Below, one piece after another: positions 1 through 8,157 of a stretch of DNA of 20,456 nt (position 1 is its first letter; each line of letters starts with the position of its first letter). The position numbers and the translations under genes were made by a program. This DNA is from Nemertoderma westbladi (Eukaryota; Xenacoelomorpha; Nemertodermatida; Nemertodermatidae). The stretch lies in NCBI GenBank assembly GCA_032718475.1, contig JAUCBJ010003669.1, positions 1 through 20,456 on the forward strand. The letters run 5' to 3'. The notes beneath the pieces are model-generated. The model made no database searches, was not told where the DNA came from, and saw only the letters and a program-made list of their open reading frames with translations.

Positions 1-1220
1 CCAATATGCTTACCTCTTGTATTCATCATCCGATTCAAGTTAGTTATGCAAACATAATGGGATTGTTTTGATTTATTCTTATTTTTTACAAGTAATATAT
101 TCAATAACTCTTTATCTGGAGTGATTTTACTAAATGGTGCCTGTCTTAATATAGATACTCGATTGTTGTCGTAGAGTAATAAATTAATTATATATGTTGA
201 ATTCTGTTTTTCAAAAAGTTTAATTGCAAGCGGCCATTCTGTTGGATAATCTTTGTTGCCGTTGTCAAAAATGAAATGATTCATATAATTTTTGTACTGT
301 GAAGTACGGTTTTTGTTTATCTTCACTTTGCTACTAAATTTTGTAGCTATAATTGCCCATTTAAAACAATCATTATCAGCCGTTTGTATATTTATAACAC
401 ATTGTTTACCTGATAGAGCCTTAGGTAACTCCATATAACCGTGTCCCTTATATAGTAACGACCTATACTTGGATTCAGCTACTTTAATTTCAACCCTTAA
501 TAAAGATTTAACACGCCACCCTGAGCCACGAGTGTTAAACATGGCTATTTTTTGCATTAATTTTTCTAATACATACTCAAACCATGTGTCAAAACTTTCA
601 TGTGAATCTACGGTATTAACTGCACCACCTGAAGAACTAAAATAGAAAGCTTCTTCTTGATCACCCTCTGAAAAATGTGATCGATACATGAGTATATTCA
701 CACCTAGCCAGGGTCTAAGTACATTCATTTCGCTAAGTTTTCCTAATAATAAAGTTTGGATGTGAGGTAGAATTTTAATTAATGATGAATGAATATCAGG
801 AAAATCTTCATCATCTGGAAGATTGTAAACATAGATTTCTAAACGGTTATCGTGTGCGGCTCGTTCGATGTTAAAAATTGATGAACCTTGACCAGATTTC
901 AGTCTTTTTCTAGATACCATAGTATTGTTTTGGTTCCGTTGTGGTGGTCTAACATGATAATAACATTGGTGACAGTCGTGACGTAAGTAATTCTCATATA
1001 AATACTCTTTATTACAAGTAGGGCAAGTTTTTTCATACACGCAAAACTTCATTTCTTTACATCCCGTAGTCGATTCATGTCGTTTACATATTTCTTCACG
1101 TGAACATTTCACACGACAATTAAAACAATTGTATTCTTCAAAATGAGATTTCACATGTGTTAAATAATTTCGTTTAGAAATTTGAAGAGGACAAAATGGA
1201 CATTTCAATTGTTTATCCAT
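1..1220 (-). CDS. N-terminal part of a virus-like PolB-type protein with zinc fingers (Polinton/bidnavirus-type), runs off the left edge
   Basis: The frame is open for 406 codons from ATG at 1220 to the window edge. Residues 7-26, 32-54 and 66-83 form three C2H2/C2HC-like zinc fingers (C7/C10/H22/H26; C32/C35/H48/C54; C66/C69/H81/C83). A basic patch lies near 104-108. Residues 125-400 match, from memory of the family, the block ahead of the polymerase domain in Polinton- and bidnavirus-type family-B polymerases and in related host-genome proteins. Landmarks are RGSGW (231-235), LPKALSGKQ (265-273), NDCFKW (283-288) and SHYVCITNLNR (387-397). Cys285 and His388 sit where an OTU-like cysteine protease would place its catalytic pair; that reading is inference. 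The endonuclease and polymerase domains, if present, lie left of base 1. A GTAAGC near base 10 could be a splice donor, but the frame stays open and family-like across it. AT-rich codon use matches the neighbour at 1817-2857. A domesticated host copy is the main alternative. Confidence 0.7.
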   Translation of the reverse strand, partial: MDKQLKCPFCPLQISKRNYLTHVKSHFEEYNCFNCRVKCSREEICKRHESTTGCKEMKFCVYEKTCPTCNKEYLYENYLRHDCHQCYYHVRPPQRNQNNTMVSRKRLKSGQGSSIFNIERAAHDNRLEIYVYNLPDDEDFPDIHSSLIKILPHIQTLLLGKLSEMNVLRPWLGVNILMYRSHFSEGDQEEAFYFSSSGGAVNTVDSHESFDTWFEYVLEKLMQKIAMFNTRGSGWRVKSLLRVEIKVAESKYRSLLYKGHGYMELPKALSGKQCVINIQTADNDCFKWAIIATKFSSKVKINKNRTSQYKNYMNHFIFDNGNKDYPTEWPLAIKLFEKQNSTYIINLLLYDNNRVSILRQAPFSKITPDKELLNILLVKNKNKSKQSHYVCITNLNRMMNTRGKHI

Positions 1221-1381
1221 CTCTTTATTATCCTAAAAACAATTTAAAATTAATATGAATATTGTTATATATATAATCAAAAAAAAATTCATAAGCTACT
1301 CAACACAAATAAAATATAATATCTAAACTTTAATTAATTTAATATTTTCAGAATGAGATCGATTGAATCAGTTGAGCTCTT

Positions 1382-1397
1382 TATATATATATATATA
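1382..1397 (-). promoter_or_regulatory. candidate TATA box for the left gene
   Basis: An alternating TA tract on the minus strand reads into TATAAAGAG about 160 bases before the ATG at 1220. A TCATT initiator-like sequence lies about 30 bases downstream, near 1350. A second short TA tract near 1266-1276, about 50 bases before the ATG, is an alternative. TA tracts are common in this AT-rich genome, so the call is weak. Confidence 0.3.
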
Positions 1398-1463
1398 TTT
1401 CAAGTTTCTACTTATACCAACCAATCATAAATAACAGTTACATTGGAAACTAATATCATAAAT

Positions 1464-1740
1464 AAAGTTGCTTTTACAACTGAATTCTTTATAATAAAAT
1501 CAAGTCTAAACCAAGATATGTCTAATGCGTTTTTAATTTTCATTGATAAAGTAGGTTTTACATGCAAATGTTTTATTATGGTGGTGTAAACTCACGCATT
1601 TACATGCAAATGTTTTATACCTAATCCCGTGCTCACATTAAACTATCACCAATATTTACTCAATAAAGTCACCTTTACATGCAAATACTTTATAATAATC
1701 ACGCTTTGTGATAAAAAGTTACCTTTACAAGTCAGTGTGA
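1464..1740 (+). repeat. five degenerate iteron-like repeats, three with the octamer ATGCAAAT
   Basis: Five copies of a loose unit AAAGT(n)CYTTTACATGCAAAT followed by TTTATAATAA start near 1464, 1548, 1597, 1665 and 1715. The second to fourth contain perfect octamers ATGCAAAT at 1562-1569, 1604-1611 and 1679-1686. The first and last copies keep CTTTTACA or CCTTTACA but have lost the octamer. The first and fourth share the TTTATAATAA tail. The octamer is the known site for POU-domain factors. The array could be an enhancer or an origin-type iteron set; the sequence alone does not decide. Confidence 0.6.
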
Positions 1741-1779
1741 AACTGAAAAAGAAAAGTCTCTAGTTAATAATAAATCAAT

Positions 1780-1837
1780 TTTTTTTATATGTTTTTATAT
1801 GTTTTGTATATGTTTTTTATACTGTTTTTATATGTTC
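1780..1837 (+). repeat. T-rich tandem repeat of TATATGTTTT type
   Basis: Four to five imperfect TATATGTTTT-like units cover the 3' flank of the 346-residue gene and run over its stop codon at 1817-1819. This places the last three or four codons of the gene inside the repeat. It is probably slippage-derived. Confidence 0.6.
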
Positions 1838-2857
1838 CTTATTGTAATCTGCTACCTCTTCACTTGCTTTTGTAACTTTTATTTTCTTTGTAGGTATAGA
1901 ATCATTGTTGGGAATGGAAGATGATTGAGATGTAGATCTGCGCTTTCTATCACTCGAGGTCTCTTCGATGTATGTCTTTGGATTAAATGTGGATGAAACT
2001 ACTTCTGGAAATGACTTATTATCCTTAAACTTCCAAGTTGGTGGATATAGAATCACGAAACCGTCTGCTATATCAGTTGATGAAACCTTTAACATCATAT
2101 CGTAGAGAAACTCTATATATGGTATGTCTTTATCGTAATGTAACTGTAAATATTTGCTTTCCTTGTCTGTAATAATTACTTTTTTTTCTTGTACATTTAT
2201 TTTTACTTTAAGTCGGTCAGATAAAGCTACTTTATCGTCCGTATCTAGCTCTGAAAAGACACCTTCGTTACTAATTTCATAATTCCATTCATACCACAAT
2301 GAATTTACTTCCGATGCTGTTAAGTTAAACCCATTATAATACCTAAGACCAATAGCATCAGAATATCTAGCTGAAATCTCCCATAGTCCCATATAAGTCG
2401 CTCCTTTATATTTGCTTACAAAACCAACAAAAGATGGGTTGGTTAAATTAACAACATAACACTGATTTATTATTTCGAGTGGTGGTGATAACAATTCTAA
2501 TATTTCTGTCTTACTCTGAAGTAATAAATTAATGAGTGATTTGTTTAGAATTTGACATTTACCTTGCTTCTGAATATATACGTTTTCAGTAATAACACAG
2601 GTGGAAATATTTAACTTTCCTCTTGTAAATTCTATATTAGGATAAATATTACCTCTTGAAACTGGTGATTCCTTTTGTCGGTTGAATAATATTTCTAAGA
2701 CGTCTAGAAGGTAGAGTGTATCCTGGTAAGAGAAGCACGTTGTTACATTGCTATCGCTTGAGAGTAATATAAAGTACTTGCCATAAACAATACTACAGGT
2801 ATATTTATTAAATGTAAATTTCCAAGTATTGCTTGAAGTTTTTTTAAATAAATCCAT
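1817..2857 (-). CDS. intact 346-residue unknown protein of the virus-like element, possible PC4-like ssDNA-binding domain
   Basis: A full ORF from ATG at 2857 to TAA at 1817, same strand as the left gene and about 600 bases upstream of it. I do not recognise the whole protein. Residues 147-192 resemble the PC4/p15 single-strand DNA binding fold: a KG turn, strand TYMGLWEI, a G..YYNGF hairpin, then a helix beginning LTASEVNSLW. Segments 12-58, 75-122 and 214-258 also read as several short strands followed by a helix, suggesting up to four related units. The C-terminal tail is polar and serine-rich with two basic motifs, DRKRR (303-307) and PTKKIKVTK (322-330), which look like nuclear localisation signals. 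No signal peptide or membrane segment is visible. The uninterrupted frame in an otherwise decayed region suggests recent insertion or selection. Family assignment is inference; a structural or replication protein of another fold is possible. Confidence 0.65.
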   Translation of the reverse strand: MDLFKKTSSNTWKFTFNKYTCSIVYGKYFILLSSDSNVTTCFSYQDTLYLLDVLEILFNRQKESPVSRGNIYPNIEFTRGKLNISTCVITENVYIQKQGKCQILNKSLINLLLQSKTEILELLSPPLEIINQCYVVNLTNPSFVGFVSKYKGATYMGLWEISARYSDAIGLRYYNGFNLTASEVNSLWYEWNYEISNEGVFSELDTDDKVALSDRLKVKINVQEKKVIITDKESKYLQLHYDKDIPYIEFLYDMMLKVSSTDIADGFVILYPPTWKFKDNKSFPEVVSSTFNPKTYIEETSSDRKRRSTSQSSSIPNNDSIPTKKIKVTKASEEVADYNKEHIKTV

Positions 2858-3276
2858 AATTAGAATGAAAACTATTTTGAAAAATAAAAACTAAATAAAT
2901 GATTATTAGATTGTAAAACTTCTGTTTATATGGTTGCTTTAATACAGCAGAGTGACTTACAGTGAGGAATATAGTTGCTTCGTGTAACAGATGCAACGTG
3001 TACAGCTAAATTTATTACATTAGCGTGAGTTAGAGAGTGAAATAGCAGTAACGTGTAACAGATGCAACGTGATCAATGCTAGCCCAGTCATTCTAACTTA
3101 TATTCAACTTAGTTGATCGATCAGTTACATCGATAAAAGAAATCGATTATTATTAATAGTCGAATTAATGTATTCTACGCTATAGTAATTATGTTAAGGA
3201 ACTAGAAGCTATTTATAATCATCTGCTACCAGTGATGAAGATGAAGAATTCAATGACTATGGTATAACTCAGATAT
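2858..3276. other. non-coding flank upstream of the 346-residue gene
   Basis: This 419-bp stretch should contain that gene's promoter and perhaps the right boundary of the virus-like element. It holds a 20-bp exact direct repeat (see 2981-3071), a GATCGATC-centred palindrome near 3115-3122 and paired ATCGAT words near 3129-3146. No clear TATA box or long inverted repeat is visible. A short acidic reading frame near 3225-3310 is too small to call a gene. Confidence 0.4.
2981..3071 (+). repeat. 20-bp exact direct repeat, two copies 71 bp apart
   Basis: CGTGTAACAGATGCAACGTG occurs at 2981-3000 and 3052-3071 without mismatch. The unit has imperfect dyad character (CGTG...CACG type ends). It lies upstream of the intact virus-like gene, so it could be a paired binding site, a subterminal repeat of the element, or a chance duplication. 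Confidence 0.75.
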
Positions 3277-3289
3277 TTATCGCCTTTTT

Positions 3290-3375
3290 CTCTCGAGGTT
3301 GGATGGAAGAGTGATTGGTGAGTTGTGAGGAGTTATATCAGTCCCGGGTTCGAACCCTGTTGAATATTTTGTTAT
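3290..3375 (+). mobile_element. tRNA-derived SINE head with A and B boxes
   Basis: A polymerase III B box GGTTCGAACC is at 3347-3356, inside the T-arm-like GGGTTCGAACCC. An A-box-like TGGAAGAGTG is at 3304-3313, about 33 bases upstream, the usual tRNA spacing. No good acceptor stem closes the structure, so this is a SINE head and not a working tRNA gene. The body may run on to about 3480, but I cannot see its end. Confidence 0.6.
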
Positions 3376-3479
3376 CTGAAAAATTGCAAAATTAAATTTA
3401 GTTACTAGTGAAAAATAGCGATTTGAAAAATAATAGAAGTTACCTGATGCTAAGTGTAGACACCCGAACACCTGTAAAA

Positions 3480-3712
3480 TAAAGGTTGGTGATTGGATGC
3501 AGTACTAGCGTCGGGGGACTAATAACGCCTCTAGCGGAATAAGTGGGAACTTGAGAAGTTACCATGGTTACGGATGAAATGCTGTCATCTGATTGGTTGA
3601 AATAATAACGACCACCGCAAAAGGTTGAAATGGTGGCTTCTGATTGCCTGCAGTACCAGAAATGGATGGTAATGATGGACTACGGGTGACCATGATGCCG
3701 GGTCACAGTATT
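3480..3712. other. unassigned non-coding stretch between the SINE and LINE A
   Basis: Moderately GC-balanced sequence with no coding frame that resembles a protein family. It may be the 3' tail of the SINE or the sequence that replaced the truncated 3' half of LINE A. Confidence 0.3.
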
Positions 3713-4440
3713 GTATACTACTAGCTACCACAAGCAGACAGATCCCGCGATATTTTGTTGGTATACCGAAGTCTCCTTTCTTGGGGAGAGGCTTTAGTTG
3801 ACTTTTAGTCAAAATTGGTGGTGGCATTTTTTCCCTTCTCAGCATCCGGTTGCAAACATCCAATAATGGTCTGTTTAGTTCTCCTGTTTTCCATATCTTT
3901 CAGGGGTTTCACATAATCCACTCGCTTTATTATTGGACATGCTTTTAATGCTTCTCTGGAGTTCGGCAGGTGTGAAGTCCCCTGTTTCTAAGAGTAGCAT
4001 CTTGTCATATATTTTCCTTATAGAGCTGACCTCGATGTTTGGTAGCTGCCCAAGCAAGTTGCTGAAGTGATTTTTCCACTTCCCAACACGTTCTTCAGGA
4101 CTATCGGCTTTGAGGCGCCCCTTTGCACAACTTTTCCGAACAGATACCTCATTTACAGTTTGCCAGGTAAGTCTTGATTGTTGCTGTATGTGAGCAGTTG
4201 TAATTGCTTCAATTTTCTCTTGTATGTACTGTACTTCTCCTGGCTGATGTTGTAGGCCAAATTAAGATCTTACTTACAGTAGCTTTCTCATTTCTCAACC
4301 TTGTTAATGTTTTTGGTTGTTCGATTTGTTTGTAGGCTATCTTAAGATTTTCTCTCTTACAAGTAACCTCAGAGTCTTGACATGGCACAAACTTTTCGTT
4401 TGAGTTTCTAGGGAATATGCCTCTTGGCTGATTCCTTGTG
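3713..4440 (-). pseudogene. LINE A, start of reverse transcriptase (decayed, 3' truncated)
   Basis: Three shifted minus-strand frames carry the linker and first RT motifs of a non-LTR retrotransposon. In order they show a region ending EERVGKWKNHF (near 4060-4095), a MSNNKASG segment (near 3925), KSQLKPLPKKGD (near 3770-3805), and YRGICLL (near 3730-3750), the RT motif usually written NYRGI. Similarity stops near 3713, so the palm catalytic motifs are missing. At least one frameshift separates the segment ending near 3875 from the one starting at 3863. This is the 3' part of the element whose endonuclease lies at 6640-7390, with LINE B between them. Confidence 0.75.
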
Positions 4441-4474
4441 GGCTGTTATTATATTCTGGTATACTGTATTGAAT

Positions 4475-6436
4475 CTTAGTTTAGTTTAGTTTAGTTTAAT
4501 ACGCCAAATGCAAATTAAAATTAATACATACAGCACATAAATTCTTATAAAACACAATGAACTGGCAAATCTATAAGGATTCTACGCATATGCGTATATT
4601 TCTTTTATGAAGTACTGCAGGTAAGTTACATACATTATAGGTACAAACATATAACATATTACAAACATAAATAAACAATAATCAGATAGTGGGGTTTAAA
4701 ATTATACGACGTAGATTGTAAGTAAAAACCACAATGTTGATAGTTTTACATATTGCAATAAAAAATAAACATTAATAAAAAATTTAGTTGGCACGTTATG
4801 ATTAAAATTTTTCTATTAAGAACGATACAGTAAAAACTTCGATGTATGCAATAATATAAAAAAACAAATATAAAATAATAAAAATAATAAAAAATACTGT
4901 GCACTTCATATGAAAATATTAAAAACAAAGAACCTGATATTTAATTAAGTAAAAATTGTAATTACAATGATACAAAAGAAAAATTTTATTTAATATAAGT
5001 ACCGATGGAATGTAAACTGGGCAGTGGCAACTTGTCTAACTGGTATATCACTATAAATATTCATTTTGGACTTCATGGCACAATCAAGACGATTTTTAAA
5101 TAAGTTTACACTAGGATTACCATGAAAATCTCGAGCATTAACAACATTCTCATCCAACATATTCCATAAGTTTATTACACGAGACGCAAAACTGTTAGTG
5201 TGGAACAGATGTTGACCCGCGGTGTTTCGTTTGTACAATGTCAGTGATGAACCTCTTGTCGAATATGAGTGACGCTGGCTTCTGAGTTCAAAAAAAGTTA
5301 CTATAGTCTACGTTATCAAGTTTGTGAACAAACTTGTATGTTGATATCATATCCGATCTAGCTCGTCTGTAAATCAGTGTCGGTATTTTAAGTGAACGAA
5401 GACGCTCCTCATATGACAGATGCTGTAGTGAAGGTACCATACGGGTTGCGCGGTGTTGCACTTGTTCTATGTGCTCGATATCCTTTTGAAGATACGGTGA
5501 CCATACAACTGTACCATATTCGAGTAGCGGACGAATTATAGACTTATATAACTTGGTAAACATTATCGGTTCCATAAACGTGAATGTGTGTTTTACTAAG
5601 TTAAGAATACGTGTCGCACGAGCAGCAATATTAGAACAATGAACGGAGAATGACATATTGGAACTAAAAGTAACACCAAGGTCTTTCTCTTCGCATACTG
5701 CATCCAGAACTGTGTTAGACATGTAGTATGGCGTTGATGGATTTCTACGACCAAGGTGAAGTATTTTACACTTTGAAAAATTAAACTGTAAGTGCCAATT
5801 GTTTGCCCATTCAACAAGCCGGTTTAAGTCTGCTTGCAAGAAGTTGGTGTCGTCTGTACTAGAAATTTCTCTGTATATTTTCGTATCATCTACAAATATC
5901 TTACAACAAGATGTGATCATATCAGGAACATCATTAACGAAGATCAAGAATAATATTGGCGCAGTAACAGTCCCTTGAGGAACGCCACTGGTCACCATTC
6001 GAGTCCCACTTAATACTCCATTAACCCTAACACTTTGGGTACGCCCAGTAAGAAAGTTACCTATCCAAACTAAAACGTTGCCCTTTATACCATAACTCTC
6101 TAATTTATGCAGTAGCAGGGTGTGTGAGACAGTGTCAAAGGCTCGTCTTAGATCGAGATACACAACATCAGCTCCAAGAGAATGCAGTTCATCTACAAAG
6201 TTGCAGAAGTCTTCCACTACTTCTAGTAACTGTGTAACTGTAGAACGTTGAGCACGAGCACCGTGCTGGGCATCAGTGAAAATATTATTTCCTTCAAAAT
6301 GACAAATAAGTGCATCACGAATAAACTTCTCACAGACCTTAGCCAAGATACAAGTAAGGGATATGGGACGATAGTTATCCGGGTTATGTTTAGGAGGTTT
6401 CTTTAACAAGGAACTGTAATCGGTAGACTTGAACTT
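4475..6436 (-). mobile_element. LINE B, 5'-truncated CR1/Jockey-like non-LTR retrotransposon
   Basis: The element reads on the minus strand from about 6420 to a pentanucleotide tail. In plus orientation the tail is (TTAGT)n at 4475-4499; on the element strand it is an AAACT repeat, a typical microsatellite-like LINE 3' end. The 5' end is missing: no endonuclease is attached, and family-like sequence begins a few residues before the first RT motif. AT-rich 3' UTR fills 4500-4989. Its placement between the two halves of LINE A indicates insertion into that older copy. Confidence 0.75.
4990..6436 (-). pseudogene. LINE B reverse transcriptase, complete RT core with one obvious frameshift
   Basis: The open frame runs from a stop at about 6437 to 5288 and has no ATG near its start, fitting 5' truncation. 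RT motifs appear in order: NYRPISL (near 6370), the motif A aspartate in YLDLRRAFD (near 6140-6155), SGVPQGT (near 5975-5990) and the catalytic box FVDD at 5885-5896. The thumb/C-terminal region YGTVVWSPY follows near 5510-5525. The frame breaks near 5287 in a run of seven T on the element strand. Downstream, 4990-5286 continues the family C-terminus (SYSTRGSSLTLYKR, ASRVINLWN, SVNLFKNRLD) to a natural stop. One extra base explains the break. The core motifs are intact, so the copy is fairly young or the frameshift is a base-calling error. Confidence 0.8.
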
Positions 6437-6639
6437 CTATTTTGAACTATTCTATTCTATTCCATTTCTGATTTGAACTACTATGCTGTAATGCTATGCT
6501 TCGATGCTGTAAGCAGCATCATTTTCTGGATTATCAGTTTTGAGTTTAATAAATACATTGTTGTATGGTGGGGTGACGGCGAATTAAATATACAGTATGA
6601 TATGTTATGATAATGCTCTCCATAGCAAAAAATATCAAA
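6437..6639. other. junction sequence between LINE B and the LINE A endonuclease
   Basis: About 200 bases with short CTATT repeats (6450-6463) and ATGCTGTAA-like words near 6482-6512. It lies where LINE A's linker between endonuclease and RT should be, but I cannot read a convincing protein match in it. Confidence 0.3.
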
Positions 6640-7390
6640 CGACCCTATCGACCTATACGAGTCTGATCTCTGCAGTCACGATTCTGTGGTCCGAACCAAT
6701 TACAGTTGAACGAGCTGTATGCCTTGCAGATTATCATACTGTTTCTCCACTTTTTATGTATACGGATGTAATCCAGCTGTGCTTTGGTTTCATTAGGGTA
6801 TTGACAGGTCCATAGAATAGAATTGAAAGGCCGTTACTCTTTTCGAATGTCGTGTTTGTTGGTATCAATTCTCATTCTTCCATTAGGTCTAAGAGTAAGC
6901 ACCCATTTCTGTTCGAACTGGTGTTATAGGTGTAACCCTTGATGTCTTCTGGGCCAATTTGCGCATTCAGGTCACCAGTAATGCATTTGACATTGTGTTT
7001 CGGAATGTGCTTTATAAGTCCAGCCAGATCTTCATAAAACTTCACTGCTTGTTCTGGCTCTGAGACATTGGTTGGACTGTAGCAATATATCACTGTTGTC
7101 TTGGGATTCCCATCAAATGTTGCAATTTATAATATAGATTCGATGTTGTTTGAAGTGCAAATGGGCTTAGCAGAATTCCTACTCCACCAATTGATGCATT
7201 GGCCGAGTTTCTTACTGCTGAGCTTGTTACTAACGTCCATCCATTTCCAATGTCATTGTACTTCATGGCAGTGTCTTCATGACAAATCCGATGTTCTTGG
7301 ATGCAGATGATGTCGATGTTATATTCCATTGCCAGAGCGACCATGTCACCATGTTTGGTATGTGCTTTCAGTGTGCGTGCATTCATTGTG
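6640..7390 (-). pseudogene. LINE A, APE-type endonuclease domain (decayed)
   Basis: Minus-strand frames carry an endonuclease/exonuclease/phosphatase fold of the kind at the N-terminus of LINE ORF2. In order: NARTLK near 7385; the catalytic glutamate in CIQEHRI (near 7290-7310); GGVGILLSP (near 7170-7195); YSPTN (near 7070-7085); GDLNAQIG with the catalytic Asp/Asn (near 6950-6975); NRNGCLLLDLM (near 6875-6905); QLDYI near 6775; and the terminal SDHRIV motif at about 6680-6694. The frame breaks at an in-frame TAA near 7123, again near 6870, and by a shift before the SDH motif. All named catalytic residues are visible in the DNA, but the protein cannot be made. Sequence upstream to about 7560 may be its 5' region. 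Confidence 0.8.
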
Positions 7391-7661
7391 GCAATCTTTC
7401 GTGTCTATTTACATTTCAACAGGTTGGTTCTTCTTTCTTCCTGACTTCTGTTCCAGTAGCCGATTTTTCGACCCTAGCCTTAGGGTCTACCACTGAGGAA
7501 TGCGACCCTTGTTGACCAGAGGGGTGGAAACTTGACGCGAATCCCATCATTGCAGCCATTGGCGAATAAATATCCCGCATCATTGCTAAATTATCAATTT
7601 ATGGAAAGGATCAGGTTACAGTGGCAAGTTATTCGAATAAAAACAACTTATGGGTCGGAAG
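7391..7661. other. unassigned flank between LINE A and the hAT-like element
   Basis: This 271-bp stretch probably contains the 5' part of LINE A (minus-strand frame with HPSGQQGSHSS near 7510-7540). It ends with the hAT target duplication at 7654-7661. No other gene is visible. Confidence 0.3.
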
Positions 7662-7796
7662 TAGGGTGCCGGATTGACTATTTTCAAACCGGCCAAGCCG
7701 GAGCCGGATTTGTAAAAAAAATCCGGCCGGAATTCCGGCCAGGCCGGATTTCTTTATATATCACCACTTTTACCTTGAATCAGCTATATGGTACCT

Positions 7797-7996
7797 TGTG
7801 GAGATGGCATCTAGCCACGAAATAAAAACGTATGAAAAACTCGGATTCAAGTTCGAGCGATCGCTGATGGCATACTGCAGTCCTGTTGTACCATTATGTA
7901 GGCGGGCCTAGACTAAATCTCTAGGGTTGCTAGGCAACCGTAATAACAAAGTTTCGGGACTTTATATTACATGTGTTATGTATGCGGGTTACCACA
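7797..7996 (-). repeat. 3' LTR of the Ty3/gypsy element
   Basis: A 200-bp direct repeat of 11769-11968 differing at five positions (all substitutions). On the element strand it begins TGTGGTAACC, has a TATA-like ATATAAAG at 7960-7967 and an RFX X-box-like site at 7926-7938, and ends CTCCACA. Confidence 0.95.
7926..7938 (-). promoter_or_regulatory. RFX X-box-like palindrome in the 3' LTR
   Basis: The element strand reads GTTGCC-T-AGCAAC, which fits the RFX consensus GTNRCC(N0-3)RGYAAC with a one-base spacer. It lies about 25 bases downstream of the TATA-like sequence. The identical motif is in the other LTR at 11898-11910. Binding is inference. Confidence 0.45.
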
Positions 7997-7999
7997 TGA

Positions 8000-8014
8000 C
8001 CCCCCCCCCCCCCC
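8000..8014 (-). promoter_or_regulatory. polypurine tract (G15) next to the 3' LTR
   Basis: On the element strand a run of 15 G followed by TCA ends directly at the 3' LTR start (7996). This is where the plus-strand primer for reverse transcription is expected. A pure G run is an unusual polypurine tract, but the position is right. Confidence 0.7.
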
Positions 8015-8157
8015 AGTCTCGAAACGTATTATCAATATTCGGGTGGACGGACCGTCCGGCCCGATCGAGTTTGTACGGGCGGTTGGGCTGGGGTTGGTGG
8101 TCTTTGCGTTAGTACCGGCGGTGTAGGAGGTACCGGAGGTGCATTCGGGGGTCGACC

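Larger units (their letters stand above)
1221..1816. promoter_or_regulatory. AT-rich intergenic region between the two virus-like genes
   Basis: This 596-bp non-coding stretch separates two minus-strand genes, so it holds the promoter of the left gene and the 3' end of the right gene. It contains TA-alternating tracts near 1266-1276 and 1382-1397, a repeat array at 1464-1740, and a T-rich ATATG repeat entering the end of the right gene. I see no ORF of note in it. Its role as promoter, and possibly as a replication or packaging signal, is inference from position and repeat content. Confidence 0.5.

Noticed and set aside
3225-3310. Short acidic frame (SDEDEEFNDYG) that might be an exon or transposase start
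   Set aside because: A stop lies just upstream, the frame is under 35 codons, and no splice signals or homology are visible.
3347-3356. A functional tRNA gene around the B box
   Set aside because: A and B boxes are present, but no acceptor or anticodon stem pairs well, so a SINE head fits better.
5596-5817. Second minus-strand ORF inside LINE B
   Set aside because: It is an out-of-frame shadow of the RT coding sequence.
6597-6815. 72-residue plus-strand ORF
   Set aside because: It lies antisense to the readable C-terminal part of the LINE A endonuclease (QLDYI and SDH motifs).
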